NCBI RefSeq assembly: GCF_900115265.1
Contig: NZ_FOVU01000010.1
Span: 124,001 to 188,000 of the forward strand
Source of the DNA: Bradyrhizobium sp. Ghvi
Lineage (GTDB): Bacteria; Pseudomonadota; Alphaproteobacteria; Rhizobiales; Xanthobacteraceae
Direction of reading: 5' to 3'
Length of the DNA stretch: 64,000 nt
Part shown: in pieces, positions 42,253-51,261 of the stretch
Position numbering within the stretch: position 1 is the stretch's first letter
Layout of the letters: each line of letters opens with the position of its first letter
Program-made: the position numbers and the translations under genes
The notes under the pieces: generated by a model
Database searches by the model: none
What the model saw: only the letters and a program-made list of their open reading frames with translations
What the model was told of the DNA's origin: nothing

Positions 42253-43680
42253 TTAGGCGCGGGCGGCCTCGCGCGGCCTTGGGGCGACGAGAACGACGTC
42301 CGGTTTCCCGTTGTCGACCTGAACCCGGTTGCGGCCCTTTTCCTTGGCGCGATAGCAGGCGGCGTCCGCCTGACGCATCGCTTGCTCGAGCGTGGTGTTG
42401 CCATCGGCAATGCAGGCAACGCCAATGCTGGCGGTCACAGCAAAGCAGCGATCATCCCAGGCGAAGTTGAACAGTTCGAGCGACCGCCGCAGCCGCTCGG
42501 CGATATCGACGGCGTCGCATGGCGGACATTGCGGCAGGATCAGGCCGAATTCGTCACCGCCGAGCCGGGCGACCAGATCGCGTGGCCGCCGGTCCTGCAG
42601 CAGCAGGCGCGCGACCTGACACAGCAGCCGATCGCCGGCGAGATGGCCGCAGCTGTCGTTGACGCCCTTGAACTGGTCGAGGTCGAGCAGGATCAGGCTG
42701 AGGGAGCCTTCGCTGCGAGCATCGAGCTCGCCCTGCAGGCGCGCCTCGAAGGCTCGCCGGTTCGCGATACCTGTCAGCCAATCATGCGAGGCTTGAAAGG
42801 CGAGGCGATCCTTTTCCGCATGCAATGCTTCCTCGAAAGCCTGCCTTTGCAGCACCAGTCGCCGCGTATGCCAGATCAGGAGCAGGATCAAGGTCGCGGC
42901 GGTCGCGATGTTCAGCCAAGTCAGAGTCAGTTTGATGGTGCGAGAGCCTTCGCCGAGGACGGTTGAGAACCGCTCGGCATGCCCGGTGAACTGCCTGTTC
43001 AACTCCGAGAGCCGTGACGAGAGGAACTGGCGGCGGCCGCTGTCTGTGATGGGGCCGTCCTTCAGTTCACTCCGGATGACTTCACCGAACACGCCGAGCT
43101 CCAGCAGCATGGGATCGGTGGCTGCCCATTCCCGAATCGCTTCGCGGAGGAAGCTGACCCGGTTGAAATAGCGGAACAGCCAGATCAGGTCGGGAACGTC
43201 ATCGGGATGGTTGCCGCCTTGCAGGAAGCCGATGCGCGCGGTCTCGATGTCGACCGGATCGCTCTCGAGCGCCCATCTTGCATATTCGTCGCCGATGGGG
43301 ACGGCGAGCGAGGTCCGGTATTGTGCGAACTGGCCGGCTTCGCCCGAATGCAGATAGAGATTGAGGAAATAGACGGCGTTCTTCTGCGAACGCGACCACA
43401 TCGCCTCGCCCGCGACATAGGCGCGAACCGATGACATCACCTCGAGGCTGAATCCGGCGATCGCCGCCTGCAGCACGACGACCATCACGAACGGCGAGAC
43501 GAGTTTGATCGCGTGAAGGAAGCTGCGTTCCTTCGCCGAGGTTGCTGTTCTGCGAAACACTGCGTTCCCCAAATCACTCAACGACCCAGCCGATCGTTCG
43601 GCTGATAACGCGAACCATGCGGGAATGCTGCTTAACTCCACATGAGAAAGCCGCGAGATCGTCTCGGAGGGTGAAAGCAC
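42253..43680 (-). CDS. membrane-bound diguanylate cyclase (GGDEF)
   Basis: The 475-residue protein has one membrane helix near residues 60-80 (VSPFVMVVVLQAAIAGFSL), a sensor part of about 190 residues with no known name, a second helix near 255-270 (NIATAATLILLLIW) and a GGDEF domain (about 305-460). The active loop reads LGGDEFG, and RPRD five residues before it is an intact inhibitory RxxD site, so it should make c-di-GMP with product feedback. Start GTG 43680 is uncertain; GTG 43641 is another choice. It stands alone between TetR and pncB; target processes are unknown, but HD-GYP and chemotaxis genes lie nearby. Confidence 0.9.
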   Translation of the reverse strand: MLSPSETISRLSHVELSSIPAWFALSAERSAGSLSDLGNAVFRRTATSAKERSFLHAIKLVSPFVMVVVLQAAIAGFSLEVMSSVRAYVAGEAMWSRSQKNAVYFLNLYLHSGEAGQFAQYRTSLAVPIGDEYARWALESDPVDIETARIGFLQGGNHPDDVPDLIWLFRYFNRVSFLREAIREWAATDPMLLELGVFGEVIRSELKDGPITDSGRRQFLSSRLSELNRQFTGHAERFSTVLGEGSRTIKLTLTWLNIATAATLILLLIWHTRRLVLQRQAFEEALHAEKDRLAFQASHDWLTGIANRRAFEARLQGELDARSEGSLSLILLDLDQFKGVNDSCGHLAGDRLLCQVARLLLQDRRPRDLVARLGGDEFGLILPQCPPCDAVDIAERLRRSLELFNFAWDDRCFAVTASIGVACIADGNTTLEQAMRQADAACYRAKEKGRNRVQVDNGKPDVVLVAPRPREAARA

Positions 43681-43803
43681 CGCGAAACAGATGCGTATAG
43701 ATCGTCGAAAATGCTACTCAGCCCGAACCGCGCCGCATTGGCGTGCCGATGCCGAGAATCCGGCCTTTTGCGATCCACGCGATTGAGAGAATTTGGTCGG
43801 ATC

Positions 43804-45108
43804 CTAGACCAGCACCGGCTTGCGTACGCGGCCGGCATCGCCGAACACACGCAAGTACCGCTCGATCTCCGAGGGTATGCCGGTCGCCTTCTCCGGGTTG
43901 TCGGAGAGCTTGACGGCCGGATGTCCGTCGACCGACGACACCTTGCAGACCAACGAAATGGGATCGAGGTTGAACGAGCCGTCGGGCGCGCAGCCGACGA
44001 AATCGTTGGTGAGGTTGGTGCCCCAGCCGAACGAGAGCCGCACCCGGCCCGCGAAGTGGTGATAGGTCTCCTCGATCGACCCGACGTCCATCGCGTCGGA
44101 GAACACGAGCAGCTTGTCCTTGGGATTGCGACCTTTCTTCTGCCACCAGGCAACGATCTCCTCGCCCGCCTGGATCGGCGGCGCGCTGTCGGGGCGGAAG
44201 CCGGTCCAGTCGGCCACCCATTCCGGCGCATCGCGCAGGAACGCCTTGGTGCCGAAGGCGTCCGGCAGCGCGATCAGCAGATTGCCGCCATAGGTTTGGC
44301 GCCACTGGTCGAGAATCCGATAGGGCGCCCAGCGCAATTCCTCGTCGTCCCTGGCGAGCGCGGCCGCGACCATCGGCAACTCGTGCGCGTTGGTGCCGAT
44401 CGCTTCGAGATCGTTGTCCATCGCAAGCAGCACGTTGGAGGTGCCGATGAAGGACGGGCCGAGGCCTTCCTTCACAGCTTCCACACACCAGCGCTGCCAG
44501 AGAAAGCCGTGGCGGCGGCGGGTGCCGAAGTCGGACAACCGCAAATTCTCCAGCTTGCGCAGCCGCTCCACCTTGGTCCACAGCTTGGCCTTGGCGCGGG
44601 CATAGAGCACGTCGAGCTCGAAGCGGCCGCGGTCCTTCATGGCCGAACGTGAACGCAATTCGTTGAGAATGGCGAGCGCTGGAATCTCCCACATCGTGGT
44701 GTGGGTCCACGGCCCGTGGAAATGCAGCTCGTACTGGCCCTCGACCTTGCGCAGCTCGTATTCGGGAAGGCGAAATTCGGCGAGCCAGCGGATGAAGTCC
44801 GCCGAAAACATGTGGGTCTTGCCGTAGAACGTGTTGCCGGCGAGCCAGATCAGCTCCTTCTTGGAGAAGCGGATGGTCCGGGCGTGGTCGAGCTGGGCCC
44901 GCAGCTCGCCCTCGTCGATAATCTCGGCGAGGCGCACATGGCGCGAGCGGTTGATGACCGAAAATGTCACTTTCTGATCCGGATATGATTCCCGAATCAT
45001 CTGTAACATCAGTAGCTTATAGAAGTCAGTATCGAGCAGGCTGCGGATGATGGGATCCAGCCGCCAGCTGTGATTGTAGGTTCGGCTCGCAATGTCGGTC
45101 ACTGTCAT
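43804..45108 (-). CDS. pncB: nicotinate phosphoribosyltransferase PncB
   Basis: PncB turns nicotinate and PRPP into nicotinate mononucleotide in NAD salvage. The 434-residue protein shows family motifs: LLDTDFYKLLMLQMI at the start, SDFGTRRRHGFLWQRW with the reactive region, FIGTSNVLLAMDNDLEAIGT, and the PRPP-contact stretch VFSDAMDVGSIEETYHHF. Length is usual for the alphaproteobacterial form. It is a single gene with its promoter in the 93-base gap before a co-oriented LysR gene. Confidence 0.95.
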   Translation of the reverse strand: MTVTDIASRTYNHSWRLDPIIRSLLDTDFYKLLMLQMIRESYPDQKVTFSVINRSRHVRLAEIIDEGELRAQLDHARTIRFSKKELIWLAGNTFYGKTHMFSADFIRWLAEFRLPEYELRKVEGQYELHFHGPWTHTTMWEIPALAILNELRSRSAMKDRGRFELDVLYARAKAKLWTKVERLRKLENLRLSDFGTRRRHGFLWQRWCVEAVKEGLGPSFIGTSNVLLAMDNDLEAIGTNAHELPMVAAALARDDEELRWAPYRILDQWRQTYGGNLLIALPDAFGTKAFLRDAPEWVADWTGFRPDSAPPIQAGEEIVAWWQKKGRNPKDKLLVFSDAMDVGSIEETYHHFAGRVRLSFGWGTNLTNDFVGCAPDGSFNLDPISLVCKVSSVDGHPAVKLSDNPEKATGIPSEIERYLRVFGDAGRVRKPVLV

Positions 45109-45201
45109 GACCGAATTCTAGCGTGGCCGCCCGCGCGCAACCAGTGGGTTTGGCGAGGGGCTGGGCATCGCGCGGGCGGCCGTAGCGTGCCGAATACCGG
45201 C

Positions 45202-46122
45202 TCAGCCGCCGGCAGCCGTCGCTGCGACCGTTTCGAGCTGGCTCCGGACCCAGCGATGCGCGGGGTCCTTGTGATAGCGCTGGTGCCAGACCATGAACAT
45301 CGGCAGCTCGGCCAGCGTGCGCGTGCGTGAGGGCAGTGGTATCAGGGCATGCGCGAAGCCACTCATCGCGCCGGAGGCAAGCAGGCTCGGCATGCTCGCC
45401 AACATCTGCGAGCCGCGTAAGAAGGACGGCACACCGGAGAAGCTCGGCACGGAAATGGCGATGTCGCGGTGGAAGCCGTTCGCCGCGAGCCGACGATCGA
45501 AATCGAGCCGCTCGTTGTCGGTGTAGACCACGGTGATGTGTCGCGCGGCGAGATAGGCGCTGCGGCCCGCCGGTGCGGCGCGCGCCTTGGGATCGAAATA
45601 GCAGACGTAATGATCGCTCAGCAGCCGCTTCTGCACGATGTCGACGCCAACAGGCGGCAGCGGCGTGATCAGGAGGTCGCAGCGATTTTCGCGCAGCATG
45701 GCCGGCGAGGGCGATTGCGACGGGATCACGCGCAGGTTCAGGCTCTTCACCTGCGCGGCGACATGACCGAAGAAGCGCGGCAGCAGCAGGTCGCGCTGGA
45801 AGTCGTTGGCGGCGATCGTCAGCGAAAGCTGCGCGCTCGGCGGCTCGAACGTGACGCCGCCGGCGAAGCTGCGCATCTCGTCGATCAGCGCGCGCGCCTT
45901 CGCGGCCAGCGCCTGGGCATGGGCGGTCGCGACGATGCCGCGGCCGGACTTCGCGAACAGGGGATCTCCGGCGATCCGCCGCAGCTTGTTCAGCCCATGA
46001 CTCACGGCCGACTGCGTCAAGCCGAGACGCGTGGCGGCTGATGTCACCGAGCCCTCCTCCAGCACGGCGAGGAACAGTTCGAGGGCGTGGCCGTCGAGGG
46101 CCAAATGATCGATTTCTTTCAT
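45202..46122 (-). CDS. LysR-family transcriptional regulator, divergent from pcaHG
   Basis: ATG 46122 gives 306 residues (ATG 46131 adds three). The N-terminal winged helix is LELFLAVLEEGSVTSAATRL, GLTQSAVSHGLNKLRRIAGD, and the rest is a periplasmic-binding-like effector domain of the NahR/NodD side of the family (LTIAANDFQRDLLLPRFF). It is divergent from pcaH with a 105-base spacer that is AT-rich around 46131-46152, a likely LysR binding and promoter region. Control of protocatechuate dioxygenase is inferred from position; it is not a close match to what I know of PcaQ. Confidence 0.9.
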   Translation of the reverse strand: MKEIDHLALDGHALELFLAVLEEGSVTSAATRLGLTQSAVSHGLNKLRRIAGDPLFAKSGRGIVATAHAQALAAKARALIDEMRSFAGGVTFEPPSAQLSLTIAANDFQRDLLLPRFFGHVAAQVKSLNLRVIPSQSPSPAMLRENRCDLLITPLPPVGVDIVQKRLLSDHYVCYFDPKARAAPAGRSAYLAARHITVVYTDNERLDFDRRLAANGFHRDIAISVPSFSGVPSFLRGSQMLASMPSLLASGAMSGFAHALIPLPSRTRTLAELPMFMVWHQRYHKDPAHRWVRSQLETVAATAAGG

Positions 46123-46227
46123 GCTATGCATTATAATTGATCTATTTATTTGTGGAATAGCCCGGCCCATGATCTCGCCAACACGCCGCGCCAGGACCGG
46201 TCGCGGTCACAGGGAGAGACACCGCCG

Positions 46228-47016
46228 ATGAATGCCCAGGCACCAGCCTTGCGCGATCCCCGCCTCAACCGCCCCGAGCCCTTGACGTCGCCGCTCGGCG
46301 ATGGGGGCTTCTTCCAGCGCGACCGCTCGATCCATCCGCCGGCCTACGCGCCTGGCTATAAAACCTCGGTGCTGCGTTCTCCGCGTCAGTCGCTGTTGTC
46401 GCTGGAGAATTCGGTCTCGGAAATCACGGGGCCGGTGTTCGGCCACAACGATCTCGGCCCGCTCGACAATGATCTGATCCGCAACTACGCCAAGGACGGC
46501 GATCCCGTCGGCGAGCGCATCGTCGTCCATGGCCGTGTCCTGGACGAGACCGGCCGCGGCGTGCCGAACACGCTGGTCGAGTTCTGGCAGGCCAATGCCG
46601 GCGGCCGCTACCGGCACAAGAAGGATACGTATCTGGCGCCGATCGATCCCAATTTCGGCGGTTGCGGCCGCGCGCTGACGGACGACACCGGCTACTATTA
46701 TTTCCGCACCGTCAAGCCGGGGCCCTATCCCTGGCGCAACTACGTCAACAGCTGGCGCCCGGCCCATATCCATTTCTCGGTGTTCGGCTCGGGCTTTGCG
46801 CAGCGGCTGATCACGCAAATGTACTTCGAGGGCGATCCCTTGATCCCGATTTGCCCGATCCTGACGACGATCCCGGACAAGGACGCGCTCGATCGCCTCG
46901 TCGCGCCACTCGACCTCAACGCCTCGACGCCGTTCGACTCGCTCGCTTATCGCTTCGACATCGTCCTTCGCGGTCAGCGCTCCACCTATTTCGAAAATCG
47001 CACCGCCGGGAATTGA
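46228..47016 (+). CDS. pcaH: protocatechuate 3,4-dioxygenase beta subunit PcaH
   Basis: PcaH holds the non-heme Fe(III) of the enzyme that opens protocatechuate to 3-carboxy-cis,cis-muconate. The 262-residue protein from ATG 46228 (AGGGAGAG upstream) has the iron ligands expected: a Tyr within the VFGHNDLGPLDNDLIRNYA-to-HKKDTYLAP part, a second Tyr in PGPYPWRNYVNSWRPAHIHF and His-x-His in AHIHF. The family stretch NTLVEFWQANAGGRYRH is present. pcaG follows five bases later. The gene is probably activated by the divergent LysR regulator. Confidence 0.95.
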   Translation: MNAQAPALRDPRLNRPEPLTSPLGDGGFFQRDRSIHPPAYAPGYKTSVLRSPRQSLLSLENSVSEITGPVFGHNDLGPLDNDLIRNYAKDGDPVGERIVVHGRVLDETGRGVPNTLVEFWQANAGGRYRHKKDTYLAPIDPNFGGCGRALTDDTGYYYFRTVKPGPYPWRNYVNSWRPAHIHFSVFGSGFAQRLITQMYFEGDPLIPICPILTTIPDKDALDRLVAPLDLNASTPFDSLAYRFDIVLRGQRSTYFENRTAGN

Positions 47017-47021
47017 GATCC

Positions 47022-47648
47022 ATGCCGCAGCCGCTCAACTATCTCAAGGAAACCGCCTCGCAGACCGCCGGGCCCTACGTCCATATCGGCCTGATCCCGG
47101 CCATGGCGGGCTTCGACATTTTCGAGAAGAACTTCTCCAACGTGCTGGTGACGCCGAACACGCAAGGCGAACGCATCACGCTCGAAGGCAAGGTGCTCGA
47201 CGGCACCGGCACGCCGCTGCGCGACGTCCTGCTGGAGATCTGGCAGGCCAATGCGGCCGGCCGCTACAACCATCCGGCCGATCGTTCGGCCGGCGCGCTG
47301 GATCAGGACTTCCGCGGCTGGGGCCGCGCGGGCTCCGATTTCGAGAGCGGGCTGGTGACTTTCGAGACCATCAAGCCCGGCGCGATCATTGACAAGGCGG
47401 GTCGCAAATGCGCGCCGCACGTCAACGTCTGGATCGTCGCGCGCGGCATCAACATCGGATTGAACACGCGCCTCTATTTCTCGGATGAAGAGGCCTCCAA
47501 CGCCGCCGACCCGGTGCTCAACCTGATCGAGCAGCCGGTGCGACGGGCGACCTTGATCGCAAAGCGTGGCGAACGTGCCGGCAAGGTCGTGTATTCCTTC
47601 ACGATCAATTTGCAGGGGCCTGAGGAGACGGTGTTCTTCGACGTCTGA
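47022..47648 (+). CDS. pcaG: protocatechuate 3,4-dioxygenase alpha subunit PcaG
   Basis: The 208-residue alpha subunit is related to PcaH but lacks iron ligands. It shows ASQTAGPYVHIGLIP at the start, the shared signature DVLLEIWQANAAGRYNHP, and the region CAPHVNVWIVARGINIGLN where the His-x-His of PcaH is replaced. It starts five bases after the pcaH stop, so both are made from one message in equal amounts. No pcaB, pcaC or pcaD gene follows, so the lower pathway must be elsewhere. Confidence 0.95.
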   Translation: MPQPLNYLKETASQTAGPYVHIGLIPAMAGFDIFEKNFSNVLVTPNTQGERITLEGKVLDGTGTPLRDVLLEIWQANAAGRYNHPADRSAGALDQDFRGWGRAGSDFESGLVTFETIKPGAIIDKAGRKCAPHVNVWIVARGINIGLNTRLYFSDEEASNAADPVLNLIEQPVRRATLIAKRGERAGKVVYSFTINLQGPEETVFFDV

Positions 47649-47672
47649 CGAACTGGCAGCCGTCCGCCAGGA

Positions 47673-48284
47673 TCATACGACCCGGTCGCTTCGGTTGATC
47701 GTTCCGCGGGTGAGGAATTGCGGTGGCTGCTGACGTATCTCGCGCGGTCCTGGTCGTTCGGCCGGATCGCGCCCAATCTTTGGTTTCAGCTCTGCCAGAT
47801 CAATGAAGACGTCCGCCTGCCGGCGCAGCTCGTCGGCCACCATCGGCGGGTGGGTGACGAGCGTCGAGACCACCGCCACACGGACGCCGCGCCGCTGCAC
47901 GGCCTCCACCAACGACCGAAAGTCCCCATCGCCGGAGAACAGTACGATCTGGTCGACATGGCCGGCGAGCTCCATCGCGCTCACTGCGAGGTCAACATCC
48001 ATGCTGCCCTTGACTTTGCGGCGGCCGGTGGTCGCATCGATGAATTCTTTCGTCAGCTTGGTGACGACGGTGTACCCGTTATAGTCGAGCCAATCGATCA
48101 ACGGGCGGATCGACGAATATTCCTGATCTTCTATGACGGTCGTGTAATAGAAGGCCCGCAGCAGGGTACCGCCCTCCTGAAATTCGCCGAGCAGACGCCG
48201 GTAATCGATGTCGAAGCCGAGTGCCTTGGAGGTCGCATACAGATTCGAGCCATCGATGAAGAGCGCGATCTTCGGCCAGGACAT
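47673..48284 (-). CDS. NYN-domain (LabA/DUF88-like) putative RNase
   Basis: The 203-residue protein from ATG 48284 has the NYN fold of PIN-like nucleases: IALFIDGSNLYATSKALG, a central Asp in RKVKGSMDVDLAVSAMELA and Asp residues in VLFSGDGDFRSLVEAVQ, which together make an acidic metal site. A tail after residue 165 (ELKPKIGRDPAERPGPREI) is basic and flexible. The family cleaves RNA or regulates RNA; targets are unknown. It is convergent with pcaG, 24 bases apart. Confidence 0.9.
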   Translation of the reverse strand: MSWPKIALFIDGSNLYATSKALGFDIDYRRLLGEFQEGGTLLRAFYYTTVIEDQEYSSIRPLIDWLDYNGYTVVTKLTKEFIDATTGRRKVKGSMDVDLAVSAMELAGHVDQIVLFSGDGDFRSLVEAVQRRGVRVAVVSTLVTHPPMVADELRRQADVFIDLAELKPKIGRDPAERPGPREIRQQPPQFLTRGTINRSDRVV

Positions 48285-48700
48285 AATGCTCAAATCCCCA
48301 ATTCCCCATGGAAGCCGCTAGGTACCGTCGGGGTCCTGCGGGCCCAGATGAAACATCGAAAATCGACAATCGCCCGTTGAAAAAGCGGCGCAGACGACCC
48401 GACAGGGTGTGGCCGTCTTGCGCCAAAGGCTATGGGAGGTCCATGCCACCAGCGCCGGGGCGCCGAATGCAGCCACGCTAAGGCCTGTGCGTTTCATGCT
48501 CAATTGTACGGAGGTAAAGAGCGTCTATCCAAAGGGTGGATCGCTCCATACGAAGGTAGGTGGGCGATCTGCCAGCCTGGGTCCCTGCCTAGTTCGCCGC
48601 GTGACCTGCGACCAAAGTCTAGCGAGGCGAACTTCGTTCGTTGGGAACCAAAGCCTCTCCGGAACGATTCCATCAGCATATCCTCGCGGAGAGGTGCCCC
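48285..48700. other. 416-bp region without a convincing gene
   Basis: A minus-strand frame from 48497 begins like a signal peptide (MKRTGLSVAAFGAPALVAW) but has no ribosome-binding site and continues in unlikely sequence, so I do not call it. The region should hold the promoters of the NYN gene (leftward) and the SPW gene (rightward; GAGG lies nine bases before its ATG). Confidence 0.35.
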
Positions 48701-49090
48701 ATGAGCAGTCTGAAAGAGCGCGAAACCGCCCCTGACGTCTACAATCTGTTTCTCGCGGCGGTTCTCTTTCTATCGCCGTGGCTGTTCAAGCTGACGAACA
48801 GCCAGGGCAAGATCGACCTCTGGATCACGAGCGCAATCATCGTCGTGCTCTCGCTCGCCGCCATCATCGCCTACCGCGATTGGGAGGAGTGGATCAATGT
48901 CCTGATGGGCGTCTGGCTGATTGCCTCGCCCTGGCTGCTCGGATTTCCGCATACCCGCGCGATGCATCTGAGCATTGGTTTCGGCATCGTCATCGTGCTT
49001 CTGGCCTTGCTTGACCTCTTCCTGCACTACGAGAAGAGGCATCCGGAGGATATGTCCGCAGAGTCCGGGCACGAGGCGGCACGACAGTAG
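48701..49090 (+). CDS. SPW-repeat membrane protein
   Basis: The 129-residue protein has four predicted membrane segments arranged as two SPW repeats: the first with LFLAAVLFLSPWLFKL, the second with WLIASPWLLGFPHTRAM. The SPW family is found widely in rhizobia and other bacteria and has no known role, though stress or envelope function has been proposed by position. The C-terminus (MSAESGHEAARQ) is polar and cytoplasmic or periplasmic. Its stop is four bases from the end of the convergent pobR-like gene. Confidence 0.85.
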   Translation: MSSLKERETAPDVYNLFLAAVLFLSPWLFKLTNSQGKIDLWITSAIIVVLSLAAIIAYRDWEEWINVLMGVWLIASPWLLGFPHTRAMHLSIGFGIVIVLLALLDLFLHYEKRHPEDMSAESGHEAARQ

Positions 49091-49094
49091 CGCG

Positions 49095-49961
49095 CTACTC
49101 TCCGCCGTGGAGCTGTGCGCGAAAGGCGCTCGGCGAAAGCCCGGTGGCGGCAGCATAGACCCGGCTGAAATAAGCGGGGTCCTCGAAGCCGAGTGCGTAG
49201 GCGATCGTCGAGACCGGCAGGTTGGTGTAGACGAGGTTGCGCCGCGCTTCGCGGATCAGCCGGTTCAGGATCAGGTGCGAGGCGGTGTCGCCGGTCGCCG
49301 CGCGCGTGATGCGGTTGAGATGCGTCGGCGTGATCGCGAGCGCCTTGGCGTAGTCCGCCACGGTCCAGCGCTCCAGATGATGCTGTTCGAGCTGGGCCTC
49401 GAAACGACGGAATAGATATGACTCTGCGCTGCCGCCGCTGCCACTCTCGCCCGTGAGCGCACGTGCCACGAGACCGATCATCGCCGCCGATAATGCACGC
49501 AGCACATGCGCACGGCCGAAATCGCGCGCGGCATGCTCGGCGAAGATCTGCTTCATCGTGGCGCGGATCTGCGACGTGCCGCGCACCACGGCCGATCTCG
49601 ACAGCACGCCGCGCAGCCCCTCGGCGGCAAGTAGCGCCTCGTCCAGCATTTCCGCAGCGATGGTCAGCACCCAGCCCTGGGTTCCCGGAATGAAACGGAA
49701 GCCGTGGACATGACCGACCGGCACGTTGACGATCTGCATCGGCTTCAAGGGCACCACGCGTCCGTCGAGCGTCGCTTCGCCGCCGCCGCGCTCGATCAGC
49801 AGCACCTGGTGCAGCCGCGCATGTCGGTGTACGGCAAGGGTCCAGTCATGCAGCACCGAGCGGGACGCGATCGTCTCGCAATGGACGACGTCGGGCAGGT
49901 CGCCGGCCTCGCCGAACAGGTTGTAGACCCGGATGGCCGGGGCGGGGGCTGTGGTTCTCAT
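49095..49961 (-). CDS. pobR: AraC-family regulator of 4-hydroxybenzoate use (PobR-like)
   Basis: The 288-residue protein from ATG 49961 has an N-terminal cupin sensor domain (LAVHRHARLHQVLLIERGGG, VNVPVGHVHGFRFIPG) and two C-terminal helix-turn-helices of the AraC type (YAKALAITPTHLNRITRAAT, STIAYALGFEDPAYFSRVY). It is divergent from pobA with 86 bases between starts, the classic pobR-pobA layout, so it should activate pobA when 4-hydroxybenzoate binds. The open frame extends up to 50021 and overlaps the pobA leader, but the extra residues are not family-like. Confidence 0.9.
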   Translation of the reverse strand: MRTTAPAPAIRVYNLFGEAGDLPDVVHCETIASRSVLHDWTLAVHRHARLHQVLLIERGGGEATLDGRVVPLKPMQIVNVPVGHVHGFRFIPGTQGWVLTIAAEMLDEALLAAEGLRGVLSRSAVVRGTSQIRATMKQIFAEHAARDFGRAHVLRALSAAMIGLVARALTGESGSGGSAESYLFRRFEAQLEQHHLERWTVADYAKALAITPTHLNRITRAATGDTASHLILNRLIREARRNLVYTNLPVSTIAYALGFEDPAYFSRVYAAATGLSPSAFRAQLHGGE

Positions 49962-50047
49962 GTTCGAATAATACAAGACAATGGCGAAAGCCTCCATCGG
50001 TCTGGGCCGTGGAATCTGCAAAAAAGTGCCGACGGGAGGACGGAAAA

Positions 50048-51220
50048 ATGAAAGTACAGGTCTGTATCATCGGTGGCGGCCCGTCCGGGCTGCTGTTGTC
50101 CCAGCTCTTGCACCTGAAGGGCATCGATACGGTCGTGTTGGAAAAATCCAGCCGCGACCACGTGCTGTCCCGCATCCGTGCCGGCGTGCTCGAGCACGGC
50201 TTCGCCAGGCTGATGCGCGAAGCGCAATGCGGCGAGCGGATGGACCGCGAGGGCGAGATCCACAATGGATTCGAGATCGCGCATGACGGCGTGCTCTCCC
50301 ATGTCGATCTGCACAAGCATTCCGGTGGCAATTCGGTGCTGGTCTATGGTCAGACCGAGTTGACGCGCGACCTCTACGAGGCGCGCGACCGTCTCGGCGG
50401 CAAGGTGGTGCACAACGCCGAAGATGTGAGGCCGCATGATCTGACGTCGGACCGGCCCTACGTCACGTATCGCGCAAACGGCGCGACCATCCGGGTCGAC
50501 TGCGACTACATCGTCGGCGCCGATGGCTTCCACGGCGTCAGCCGCAAATCGATCCCGAAGGACGTGCTGCGCGAATATGAGAAGGTCTATCCGTTCGGCT
50601 GGCTAGGGGTGCTGTCGCGCACCAAGCCGGTCTCTCCCGAGCTGATCTATGTGAAGCACGAGCGTGGCTTTGCGCTTTGCTCGCTCCGCTCACAGGTGCT
50701 GAGCCGGTACTACGTCCAGGTGCCCCTCACTGACAAAGTCGAGGACTGGTCGGATGACGCATTCTGGGCCGAGCTGAAACGTCGCTTGCCGAGCGAGGTC
50801 GCCGCGCGCCTTGTCACGGGTCCCTCGATCGAAAAGAGCATCGCGCCGCTGCGCAGCTTTGTCGCCGAGCCGATGAGCTATGGCCGCCTGTTCCTCGCCG
50901 GCGATGCCGCCCATATCGTGCCGCCGACCGGTGCGCGTGGGCTGAACAGTGCCGCTTCCGACATCTACTATCTCTACCATGCGATGCTGGCGCATTATCA
51001 GGATGGCGATGATTCCGGGCTGAAGGGCTATTCCGCCAAGGCGCTGGCGCGGATCTGGAAGGCGCAGCGCTTCTCGTGGTGGATGACGATGATGCTGCAC
51101 CGCTTCCCCGATCGCTCCGAGTATGAAGACCGGCTCCAGCAGACCGAGCTGGAGTACCTGTTCTCGTCCGAGGCGGCGCAGCGATTGCTCGCGGAGAATT
51201 ATGTGGGGTTGCCGTTCTGA
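50048..51220 (+). CDS. pobA: 4-hydroxybenzoate 3-monooxygenase PobA
   Basis: PobA uses NAD(P)H, O2 and FAD to turn 4-hydroxybenzoate into protocatechuate. The 390-residue protein from ATG 50048 (GGGAGGACGG upstream) has the FAD motif VCIIGGGPSGLLLSQLL, the DG fingerprint IVGADGFHGVSR and the second FAD contact FLAGDAAHIVPPTGARGLN. Substrate-site Tyr and Ser residues lie around LSRYYVQVP and the C-terminal part is normal. With pcaHG 2.4 kb away it forms the start of the protocatechuate branch. Control is by the divergent PobR-like gene. Confidence 0.96.
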   Translation: MKVQVCIIGGGPSGLLLSQLLHLKGIDTVVLEKSSRDHVLSRIRAGVLEHGFARLMREAQCGERMDREGEIHNGFEIAHDGVLSHVDLHKHSGGNSVLVYGQTELTRDLYEARDRLGGKVVHNAEDVRPHDLTSDRPYVTYRANGATIRVDCDYIVGADGFHGVSRKSIPKDVLREYEKVYPFGWLGVLSRTKPVSPELIYVKHERGFALCSLRSQVLSRYYVQVPLTDKVEDWSDDAFWAELKRRLPSEVAARLVTGPSIEKSIAPLRSFVAEPMSYGRLFLAGDAAHIVPPTGARGLNSAASDIYYLYHAMLAHYQDGDDSGLKGYSAKALARIWKAQRFSWWMTMMLHRFPDRSEYEDRLQQTELEYLFSSEAAQRLLAENYVGLPF

Positions 51221-51261
51221 GCGGTGGCCTCGCAGTCCTGCTGCAGAGGAGGCAAGTAGCG

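Noticed and set aside
48318..48497. Small minus-strand frame with a signal-peptide-like start
   Set aside because: There is no ribosome-binding site and the rest of the frame is unlike a mature secreted protein.
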